From contig NZ_BMVL01000016.1 in the NCBI RefSeq assembly GCF_014650695.1, positions 62,001 to 126,000 on the forward strand: DNA of 64,000 bases, given 5' to 3'. Numbering within the stretch: the first letter of the stretch is position 1; each line of letters starts with the position of its first letter. The notes beneath the pieces were generated by a model. It saw only the letters and a list, made by a program, of their open reading frames with translations, ran no database searches and had not been told where the DNA came from. Position numbers and translations under genes: made by a program. Positions 8,982 to 16,115 of this stretch are shown piece by piece. The stretch comes from Streptomyces avidinii (GTDB lineage Bacteria; Actinomycetota; Actinomycetes; Streptomycetales; Streptomycetaceae).

Positions 8982-9391
8982 CGGAACGGCGCCGCGTCGC
9001 CGCCGTGATCATCCGGGACGGCTGCGTACTGATGGTGCGCGAGCGGGGCCTGGGGCCGACGGGGCGGCATGACGGGCCGGAGTACTGGACGCTGCCGGGC
9101 GGCGGTCTGGAGGCGGGCGAGGAGCCCGAGGACGCGGTCCGGCGGGAGGTGGCGGAGGAGGTCGGCCTGCGCGCGCTGGACGTGCGGTTCGCGTATGACG
9201 CGCCCTACCCCTCGGGCTGGACCTCCTGCTTCCGGGTGGAGGTCCAGCCCGGCGAGCCGGTCCTCGGCGTCGACGCGGACCTCACGTGCGACTGCCCGCG
9301 GATGGTCGGGCTCATCTGGGTCCCGCTGTCGCGGGGCGCCGCCGAGGGCGAGGTCATGGTGGCGACCCTGCTGTCCACGGCCGAGGTCTGA
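8978..9391 (+). CDS. Nudix hydrolase
   Basis: A 137-residue protein with a complete Nudix box: glycine, five residues, glutamate, then REVAEEVGL (residues about 42-64). The box glutamates bind the divalent metal that cleaves nucleoside diphosphates linked to another moiety. GTG start at 8978 overlaps the NADAR stop by four bases. The NADAR-Nudix pairing suggests linked handling of an ADP-ribose or riboflavin-type compound, but the substrate cannot be read from sequence. The gene ends immediately before a tandem repeat and the Y-RNA region. Confidence 0.9.
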   Translation: MTERRRVAAVIIRDGCVLMVRERGLGPTGRHDGPEYWTLPGGGLEAGEEPEDAVRREVAEEVGLRALDVRFAYDAPYPSGWTSCFRVEVQPGEPVLGVDADLTCDCPRMVGLIWVPLSRGAAEGEVMVATLLSTAEV

Positions 9392-9392
9392 G

Positions 9393-9431
9393 GCGGAGAT
9401 CCTGGGCGGAGATCCTGGGCGGAGATCCGAG
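9393..9431. repeat. Three 13-base tandem repeats
   Basis: The unit GCGGAGATCCTGG starts at 9393, 9406 and 9419; the last copy ends in GAG instead of TGG. It begins two bases after the Nudix stop and about 90 bases before the first RNA element. Confidence 0.8.
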
Positions 9432-9510
9432 GCGCGGCGATCCGCGACGGGACTCCCCGGCGCCGCTCCGACCGGTAACTATTGCGTGGCGGGCGGCGCG
9501 GGCGGTGCCC

Positions 9511-9516
9511 TAACGT
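9511..9516 (+). promoter_or_regulatory. Possible -10 box for the first Y-like RNA
   Basis: TAACGT fits the TANNNT pattern of streptomycete vegetative promoters and ends seven bases before the first base of the outer stem at 9524. A convincing -35 box at 16-18 bases is not seen, so this is a weak call. Confidence 0.3.
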
Positions 9517-9523
9517 GGTGCTC

Positions 9524-9647
9524 GTCCAGGTGCGCAGGTGAGACCTGCTTCGAGTGTCGCGGGTTCGAATCCCGTCATCGGCTCCGGCCGGTGTAGCTCA
9601 GCGGGTAGAGCACCGTGTGGTTTCGCCGACGTTGTTGTTCTCTGGAC
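9524..9647 (+). ncRNA. Y-RNA-like element 1 with circularly permuted tRNA-like module
   Basis: Paired parts, in order: outer stem 9524-9529/9642-9647; unpaired GTGCGCA 9530-9536; inner nine-pair stem 9537-9545/9619-9627 (two G-U pairs); T stem 9559-9563/9571-9575 with loop TTCGAAT; 3' acceptor strand CATCGGC 9576-9582; four-base link; 5' acceptor strand GCCGGTG 9587-9593 (seven pairs, one G-U); TA at tRNA positions 8-9; D stem GCTC/GAGC 9596-9599/9608-9611 with loop AGCGGGTA. So the tRNA halves are in reversed order and the anticodon end opens into a Y-RNA-type stem. Bacterial Y RNAs bound by Ro60 are known tRNA mimics; the TROVE gene lies 285 bases downstream. The RNA ends are estimates. Confidence 0.8.
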
Positions 9648-9666
9648 ACCTCACTCACGTCACGCA

Positions 9667-9736
9667 TCTCCCGGTGCGCGGGCTGCGGCTCCTTCCTTGC
9701 AGAGAATCAGGCCGCCGCCACCTCGATCTCGGGAGG
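9667..9736 (+). ncRNA. Short Y-RNA-like element 2, without tRNA module
   Basis: The same core as its neighbours: outer stem 9667-9673/9730-9736 (one G-U pair), unpaired GTGCGCG 9674-9680, inner stem 9681-9689/9711-9719 (eight of nine positions paired), and ACCTCGATCT 9720-9729 on the 3' side, close to the matching segment of element 3. The apical loop is only about 21 bases and has no T-arm or D-arm sequence. It could be a minimal Y RNA, a decayed duplicate, or a structured spacer in one long precursor. No transcript evidence is available. Confidence 0.55.
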
Positions 9737-9740
9737 CACG

Positions 9741-9891
9741 CGTGCGGGATGCCCGGTGCGCAGGCGACGGTTACTTCCAGGGATCAGGAGGAGGCGGGTT
9801 CGAATCCCGCCCGGCCCCGGGCCGGTAGCTCAGCTGGATCGAGCACCTGACGCAGTCCGTCGCCGACCTCTGATCTCGGGCATCCCGCACG
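9741..9891 (+). ncRNA. Y-RNA-like element 3 with circularly permuted tRNA-like module
   Basis: The best-formed element. A perfect 15-pair outer stem joins 9741-9755 and 9877-9891. Inside are unpaired GTGCGCA (9756-9762, identical to element 1), GACCTCTGATCT on the 3' side (9865-9876), and a perfect eight-pair stem 9763-9770/9857-9864. The module has tRNA geometry: anticodon-type stem TCAGG/CCTGA (9784-9788/9846-9850), five-base variable loop, T stem 9794-9798/9806-9810 with loop TTCGAAT, acceptor strands CCGGCCC 9811-9817 and GGGCCGG 9819-9825 separated by one base, TA, and D arm 9828-9844 with GG in the loop. It ends 42 bases before the TROVE start. Confidence 0.85.
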
Positions 9892-9932
9892 ACCCGCCTC
9901 CCCCATGTCTCACTGGATTCGGGGGAATTCAC

Positions 9933-11540
9933 ATGGCCCGCTTCAACCTGCGGGCGCGCACGTCTGCGCCCGCCTCGCCCACCTCGCCCACCCCGCCCAC
10001 CTCGCCCGTCCGCTCCGCCGGACCCGCCCGCACCCACCAGGGCGGCCCGGGCCACCTGCGCGACCCGCGCTCGGAGCTGTTCCTGCTCGCCGTCGCCAAC
10101 TTCGTGACGCAGCGGACCGCCTACGAGAGCGGCGAGGCGCGCGACGACCGCTTCGCGGCGCTCGTGCGCACCCTCGCCGTCGAGGACCCCGCCTGGACCG
10201 CCGGCCTGCTGGGCTGGCTCCGGGGCGACGCGAACATGCGGACCGCCTCCCTCGTCGGCGCCGCCGAGTACGTGAAGGCACGGCTCGACGCGGGCGCCAC
10301 CGACGGGCCCTCGAACCGTCAGGTCGTGGACCGCGTACTCCAGCGCGCGGACGAGCCCGGTGAGCTGCTGGCCTACTGGACGGCGACGTACGGGCGGAGC
10401 GTGCCCAAGCCGGTCAAGCGCGGCATCGCCGACGCCGTCCGCCGGCTCTACTCCGGCAACTCGCTGCTGAAGTACGACACCGACTCCAGGGCCTACCGCT
10501 TCGGTGACGTCCTCAACCTGGTGCACGCCTCCCCCGACCCGGCCAAGCCGTGGCAGGGCGAGCTGTTCCGGCACGCCCTCGACCGCAGGCACCACCCGGA
10601 GAGCGCGGAGGTCCCGGCCGGCAACCGCACCCTCGCCGCCCACCGGGCGCTGATGGACCTTCCGGTGGAGGAGCGTCGGGCCCGGGTCACCGCCCCGGAT
10701 GCCGCCGAGCGGCTCGCGGAGGCGGGCATGACCTGGGAGGCGCTGGCCGGCTGGCTCCAGGGGCCGATGGACGCGGCCGCCTGGGAGGCGGTCATCCCGT
10801 CGATGGGCCCGATGGCGCTGCTGCGCAACCTGCGCAACTTCGACCAGGCCGGGGTCTCGGACGCGGTGGCCGCGCAGGTCGCGGCGAGGATCTCCGACCC
10901 CGAGGTCGTCGCCCGGTCCCGGCAGTTCCCCTTCCGCTACCTGGCCGCTCATCAGCACGCGCCCTCGCTGCGCTGGGCGTACCCGCTGGAGCAGGCGCTC
11001 GGTCACTCGCTGGCCAACGTACCGGCGCTGCCCGGGCGGACGCTGGTCCTCGTCGACCGCTCGGGGTCGATGTGGTCCCCGCTCTCGGACCGGTCCCGGC
11101 TCAACCGGGCGGACGCCGCCGCCGTGTTCGGTGCGGCGCTGGCGCTGCGGGCGGAGCAGGCCGACCTGGTGCAGTTCGGCACGACCAGCCAGGTGGTTCC
11201 CTGCCGCCGGGGCGAGTCCGTACTGAAGGTGCTGGAGCGGTTCGGGGACCTCGGCGGGACCTACACGGCCGAGGCGGTGAAGCAGCACTACCGGGACCAC
11301 GACCGGGTGTTGATCGTCACCGACGAGCAGGCCGCCGTATACGGGCACGGGGGCGATCCGACGGCCGAGGTACCGTCCGCGGTTCCCGTCTACACCTGGA
11401 ACCTGGCCGGCTACCGCGCCGGGCACGCGCCCTCCGGCGCCGCGAACCGGCACGCCTTCGGCGGGCTCACCGACGGGGCCTTCCGGATGGTGTCCCTGAT
11501 CGAGGCCGGCCGCGACGCCGACTGGCCGTGGGCCTCCTGA
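9933..11540 (+). CDS. rsr: TROVE domain protein, bacterial Ro60 (Rsr)
   Basis: A 535-residue protein. After a proline/serine/threonine-rich N-tail (residues 10-30), residues from about 45 to 340 are the helical-repeat TROVE ring, including SELFLLAVANFVTQ and GLLGWLRGDANMRTASLVGAAEY. A von Willebrand A domain follows, with MIDAS DRSGS at 375-379. In known Ro60 proteins the ring binds misfolded RNA and the outer surface binds Y RNA, which can tether a nuclease. ATG 9933 follows a GGGGGAA ribosome site whose G-run could pair with a C-run at 9900-9904. The upstream RNA elements are its likely ligands. No RtcB ligase or PNPase gene is in the window. Confidence 0.92.
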   Translation: MARFNLRARTSAPASPTSPTPPTSPVRSAGPARTHQGGPGHLRDPRSELFLLAVANFVTQRTAYESGEARDDRFAALVRTLAVEDPAWTAGLLGWLRGDANMRTASLVGAAEYVKARLDAGATDGPSNRQVVDRVLQRADEPGELLAYWTATYGRSVPKPVKRGIADAVRRLYSGNSLLKYDTDSRAYRFGDVLNLVHASPDPAKPWQGELFRHALDRRHHPESAEVPAGNRTLAAHRALMDLPVEERRARVTAPDAAERLAEAGMTWEALAGWLQGPMDAAAWEAVIPSMGPMALLRNLRNFDQAGVSDAVAAQVAARISDPEVVARSRQFPFRYLAAHQHAPSLRWAYPLEQALGHSLANVPALPGRTLVLVDRSGSMWSPLSDRSRLNRADAAAVFGAALALRAEQADLVQFGTTSQVVPCRRGESVLKVLERFGDLGGTYTAEAVKQHYRDHDRVLIVTDEQAAVYGHGGDPTAEVPSAVPVYTWNLAGYRAGHAPSGAANRHAFGGLTDGAFRMVSLIEAGRDADWPWAS

Positions 11541-11549
11541 GGCCTCCGG

Positions 11550-12275
<726 letters not shown>

Positions 12276-12385
12276 ACGGCGCCCCCCTCTCGTACAGCCA
12301 TGCTAAGCGCTGCCACCGACAGTCACCGGCGTGCCTACGATGAATCCCGACCCGACCGCACCCGCGTCCTCCCGGAGGCAACCCC

Positions 12386-13411
12386 ATGACCGACCTGCAC
12401 CCCTTCATCGCGGGGCTGCCCAAGGCCGAACTCCACGTCCACCACGTCGGCTCGGCATCCCCGCGCATCGTGGCCGAGCTCGCCTCCCGGCACCCCGACT
12501 CGAAGGTCCCCACCGATCCCGAGGCCCTCGCCGACTACTTCACCTTCACCGACTTCGCCCACTTCATCGAGGTCTACCTGTCGGTGGTCGACCTGGTCCG
12601 CACCCCGGACGACGTGCGGACCCTCACCTTCGAGGTCGCCCGCGACATGGCCCGGCAGAACATCCGCTACGCCGAGCTGACCATCACCCCGTACTCCTCC
12701 ACCCGCCGCGGCATCGACGAGAAGGCCTTCATGGAGGCCATCGAGGACGCCCGCAAGGCCGCCGAGACCGAACTCGGCGTCATCCTGCGCTGGTGCTTCG
12801 ACATTCCGGGCGAGGCCGGCCTGGAGGCCGCCGCCGAGACCGCGCGGCTCGCCGTCGAGCACCGCCCCGAGGGCCTGGTCTCGTTCGGCCTCGGCGGCCC
12901 CGAGATCGGCGTCCCGCGGCCGCAGTTCAAGCCGTACTTCGACCAGGCCCGCGCCGTCGGCCTGCGCAGCGTCCCGCACGCCGGTGAGACCACCGGCCCG
13001 GAGACGATCTGGGACGCCATCCGCGAGCTCGGCGCCGAGCGCATCGGGCACGGCACCAGCGCCACCCAGGACCCCGAGCTGCTCGCGTACCTCGCGGAGC
13101 ACCGGATCGCCCTGGAGGTCTGCCCGACCTCCAACATCGCCACGCGCGCGGTGACCGACCTCGACCTGCACCCCGTCAAGGAGATGGTGGCAGCGGGCGT
13201 GCTCGTCACCATCAACAGCGACGACCCGCCGATGTTCGGCTCCGACCTCAACAACGAGTACGCGGTGGCCGCGCGCCTCCTCGAACTCGACGAGCGCGGG
13301 CTCGCGCAGCTCGCGAAGAACGCCGTGGAGGCCTCCTTCCTGGACCCGGCCGGCAAGGCGAAGCTCAACGCGGAGATCGACACGTACACCTCGCAATGGC
13401 TCGCGCGCTGA
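12386..13411 (+). CDS. Adenosine deaminase family enzyme
   Basis: A 341-residue amidohydrolase-fold enzyme. Zinc and catalytic motifs are seen in order: HVHHVGS near residues 17-23, PHAGETTG with the catalytic His-Ala-Gly-Glu, IGHGTS, and SDDPPMF near the end. The first motif departs from the common HxHLDG of classical adenosine deaminase. The reaction expected is hydrolytic removal of an amino group from a purine nucleoside or base; adenosine is the default, while adenine or aminodeoxyfutalosine are alternatives. It starts 110 bases from the divergent DUF4190 gene, with GGAGG before ATG 12386. Confidence 0.85.
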   Translation: MTDLHPFIAGLPKAELHVHHVGSASPRIVAELASRHPDSKVPTDPEALADYFTFTDFAHFIEVYLSVVDLVRTPDDVRTLTFEVARDMARQNIRYAELTITPYSSTRRGIDEKAFMEAIEDARKAAETELGVILRWCFDIPGEAGLEAAAETARLAVEHRPEGLVSFGLGGPEIGVPRPQFKPYFDQARAVGLRSVPHAGETTGPETIWDAIRELGAERIGHGTSATQDPELLAYLAEHRIALEVCPTSNIATRAVTDLDLHPVKEMVAAGVLVTINSDDPPMFGSDLNNEYAVAARLLELDERGLAQLAKNAVEASFLDPAGKAKLNAEIDTYTSQWLAR

Positions 13412-13447
13412 CGCCCTTCCGGCAACCGCGCCCCCGAGAATGGGGAC

Positions 13448-14137
13448 ATGAGCACTCTGACTGCCGTCGGCCACCGCGGCGATCCCTACCGTGTCCGTGA
13501 GAACACCCTGGCCTCGATCCGCTCCGCCTTCGCGCGCGGGGCGGACGACGTCGAGATCGACGTACGGCTGACCCGGGACGGAGTGCCGGTCCTGCTCCAT
13601 GATGAGACGCTCCAGCGGCTGTGGGGCCACGACGTACGCCTCGACGACGTCACGGCCCCGCAGCTGAAGGAGCTGACGCTGGGCGGCGTACCCACACTGC
13701 GCGATGCCCTGCTGGCCGCCGGTCCGGGCCGGCTGATGCTCGACCTCCCGGGCGCCACTCCCGAAGCGGTACGGATCGTCGTGGGCGAGGTCCGCGAGTG
13801 CGGGGCGCGCGAGCGCACGTACTACTGCGCGGGCCCGAACACCATGCTGGCGGTCCGCGCCGCGGATCCGGGCGCGGAGATCTCGCTGACCTGGACCTCG
13901 CTGTCGCCGCCGCGGCGGAGCCTGGTCGACGCCGTGGCGCCGCGCTGGCTCAACTACCGTTTCGGGCTGGTGAGCCGGGAGCTGGTCGACGCGCTCCACG
14001 GGGACGGCCTGCTGGTGTCGGCCTGGACCGCGGACACCAAGCGGACGATGAAGGCCCTCGTCGCGGCAGGGGTCGACTCGATCACCACGAACCGGCTGGA
14101 CGCGCTGGCGTCCGTACGGGCCGGGCTCGGGCGGTGA
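13448..14137 (+). CDS. Glycerophosphodiester phosphodiesterase
   Basis: A 229-residue cytoplasmic GDPD-family protein. The N-terminal block GHRGDPYRVRENTLAS (residues 7-22) contains the conserved HRG and EN, followed by DDVEIDVRLTRDGVPVLLHDETLQR with the metal-binding Glu/Asp and the HD pair. No signal peptide is present, unlike secreted GlpQ enzymes. It splits glycerophosphodiesters into glycerol-3-phosphate and alcohol. Its stop overlaps the histidine kinase start by four bases (GTGA). Confidence 0.9.
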   Translation: MSTLTAVGHRGDPYRVRENTLASIRSAFARGADDVEIDVRLTRDGVPVLLHDETLQRLWGHDVRLDDVTAPQLKELTLGGVPTLRDALLAAGPGRLMLDLPGATPEAVRIVVGEVRECGARERTYYCAGPNTMLAVRAADPGAEISLTWTSLSPPRRSLVDAVAPRWLNYRFGLVSRELVDALHGDGLLVSAWTADTKRTMKALVAAGVDSITTNRLDALASVRAGLGR

Positions 14138-15300
14138 TACGGGCCTTCCCGGAGGCCGTCCGCGGCGCCGATCCGCGGTGGCAGGACCTGGGCCTGACCC
14201 TGCTGGTGCAGGTGGCCGTCACGATGCCGTTCGTCGTGCCCCGATCGCCCGAGCTCCCGCCCACGACCTGGACCTCGTACGCGATGACCACGGCCGCCGT
14301 GTTGCCCCTGATCTGGCGGCGCAGGGCACCGGTGGGCGTACTGACGGCGGTTCTGGTTCTCGGGGGGATCTACAAGGTCGCGGTCGACGGGCCGGGCCAG
14401 CCACTGCCGTACGCGGGCCTCATCGCCTTCTACACGGTCGCCCTGCAGTGCGCCCTGCGGGTCCGCGCGGCCGTGGGACTGGCCACCGTGGTGCTGGTGT
14501 CCCTGTCGGTGGGCTGGGAGACGGGAACGGCGCGGGAGCTGCTGTTCACGCTCTTCGTCTCGGCGGCGGCCTACGCGCTGGGACGGCTCCAGCACACGCG
14601 GCAGGCCTACACCGAGGCCGCCCTGGCCCGCGCCGCCGAGCTGGAGCGCGCCAACCGGATCGAGGCGGAGCAGGCTGCCGCACGCGAACGGGCCAGGATC
14701 GCCCGGGAGATGCACGACATCCTCTCGCACGCCGTCAGCATCATGATCGTGCAGGCGGAGGCCGGACCGGTGGCCGTTCGCAGGGCCCCGGAGCGGGCCG
14801 AGGCGGCCTTCGAGGCGATCGCGGAGACGGGGCGGGACGCGATGGCGCAGCTGCGCGTGATGCTGGGCGTGCTGCGCACCGACGAAGCCGCGCCCCGGAG
14901 CCCGCAACCGGGGATCGCCGGGTTGACGGAGCTGGTGGACCGGGTACGGGCCAGCGGGCTGCGGGTGACGTACGAACGGACCGGCGTGGTGCGCGAGCTG
15001 CCGGCCGCGCTGGAGGCGACCGTGCACCGGGTGGTGCAGGAAGCCCTGACCAACGTGGTCAAGCATGCCGGGGCTGCGGCGGCGGACGTGACCCTCGCGT
15101 ACGGACCCGGGACGCTCACGGTGACGGTCACGGACGACGGCCGCGGACCCGGGGACGCCTCGGGCGGGCACGGGCTGATCGGCGTCCATGAGCGGGCGGC
15201 GGCGCACGGTGGCACGGCGTGGACCGGTCCGGGGCCGGGCGGGCAGGGGTTTTCGCTGCGGGTCGAGCTTGTAACCTCGCCGCTGGAGGTGGGGAATTGA
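14134..15300 (+). CDS. Sensor histidine kinase, NarL/DesK type
   Basis: A 388-residue membrane kinase. Four or five hydrophobic segments occupy residues 15-150. A charged coiled-coil stretch (TEAALARAAELERANRIEAE) leads to the dimerisation box RIAREMHDILSHAVSIM with the phospho-accepting histidine (HisKA_3 type). The ATPase domain shows the N box VVQEALTNVVKHA, the D-box DDGRGP and a glycine-rich GGHGLIGVHERA. GTG 14134 overlaps the GDPD stop, and its own stop overlaps the regulator start (TTGA), so the three genes form a coupled operon. The signal sensed is unknown. Confidence 0.9.
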   Translation: MIRAFPEAVRGADPRWQDLGLTLLVQVAVTMPFVVPRSPELPPTTWTSYAMTTAAVLPLIWRRRAPVGVLTAVLVLGGIYKVAVDGPGQPLPYAGLIAFYTVALQCALRVRAAVGLATVVLVSLSVGWETGTARELLFTLFVSAAAYALGRLQHTRQAYTEAALARAAELERANRIEAEQAAARERARIAREMHDILSHAVSIMIVQAEAGPVAVRRAPERAEAAFEAIAETGRDAMAQLRVMLGVLRTDEAAPRSPQPGIAGLTELVDRVRASGLRVTYERTGVVRELPAALEATVHRVVQEALTNVVKHAGAAAADVTLAYGPGTLTVTVTDDGRGPGDASGGHGLIGVHERAAAHGGTAWTGPGPGGQGFSLRVELVTSPLEVGN

Positions 15301-15965
15301 CGATCCGTGTGGTGGTGGCCGACGACCAGGAGCTGGTGCGCAGCGGCTTCACGATGATCCTGGACGTTCAGCAGGACATCGAGGTCGTGGCGGAGGTGGG
15401 GGACGGCGCGGCGGCGGTGGAGGCGGTGGCCCGGCTCGCGCCGGACGTGGCGCTGCTGGACATCCGAATGCCGGTGCTGGACGGGATAGAGGCGTGCCGG
15501 ACGATTTCGGCCGGGAGCGCGTGCCGCACGGTGATGCTCACGACCTTCGACTCGGACGAGTACGTGTACGAGGCGCTGCACGCGGGGGCGAGCGGGTTCC
15601 TGCTGAAGGACGTGCGGCGGGACGACCTGGTGCACGCCGTACGGGTGGTGGCGGCGGGCGAGTCACTGCTGGCGCCGTCGGTGGCGCGGCGGCTGATCGA
15701 GGAGTACACGACGGCGACAGTGCGGCCTTCTCTTCCGGCGGACCGGCTGGAGGTGCTGACGGCGCGGGAACGGGAGACGCTGCTGCACCTGGGGCGGGGC
15801 CTGTCCAATGCGGAGATCGCGGCGTCCCTGGTGGTGAGCGAGCACACGGTGAAGTCGCATGTGGGGAACGTGCTGGCGAAGCTGGGGCTGCGGGACCGGA
15901 TCCAGGCGGTGATCTGCGCGTACGAGACGGGCCTGATCGCGGCGGGTACTCCCTCCGGGGAGTGA
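15297..15965 (+). CDS. Response regulator, NarL/LuxR family
   Basis: A 222-residue transcription factor. The receiver domain has the acidic pair in VVVADDQELVRSG, the phospho-acceptor aspartate in VALLDIRMPV near residue 53, and the lysine in FLLKDVRRDDL. The C-terminal LuxR-type helix-turn-helix spans LTARERETLLHLGRGLSNAE to about residue 210. The start is TTG 15297, overlapping the kinase stop by four bases, with GAGGTGGGG upstream; no better start exists. It is the partner of the adjacent kinase. Confidence 0.92.
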   Translation: MTIRVVVADDQELVRSGFTMILDVQQDIEVVAEVGDGAAAVEAVARLAPDVALLDIRMPVLDGIEACRTISAGSACRTVMLTTFDSDEYVYEALHAGASGFLLKDVRRDDLVHAVRVVAAGESLLAPSVARRLIEEYTTATVRPSLPADRLEVLTARERETLLHLGRGLSNAEIAASLVVSEHTVKSHVGNVLAKLGLRDRIQAVICAYETGLIAAGTPSGE

Positions 15966-16062
15966 GGGGACGGCGTGTCGCCTCCCCCGCGCCGGTGAGT
16001 TGTCGTACCGGGGAAGATCCCTCTCGTCGGTGATCCGCACTTACCCCTGTGGCCTGGAGCAT

Positions 16063-16097
16063 TGAGGTCATCGGGGCGGACGGCCCCGATGACCTCA
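16063..16097. promoter_or_regulatory. Perfect 15-base inverted repeat before the serine hydrolase
   Basis: TGAGGTCATCGGGGC at 16063-16077 and its exact complement at 16083-16097 are separated by GGACG. The right arm ends four bases before the GGGGGAG ribosome site of the following gene, so it lies in the leader. It could be an operator, a 5' mRNA stabilising hairpin, or a terminator of the two-component operon ending at 15965; there is no T-run. Confidence 0.6.
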
Positions 16098-16115
16098 CAG
16101 GGGGAGCACACCACC

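Noticed and set aside
9559..9611. An ordinary tRNA gene suggested by the T arm and D arm
   Set aside because: The T arm comes before the D arm and no anticodon loop closes the structure, so it is a permuted tRNA-like RNA, not a standard tRNA.
9538..9850. Open frames of 75-98 codons across the RNA region
   Set aside because: They lack ribosome sites, overlap paired RNA segments, and have no recognisable protein motifs.
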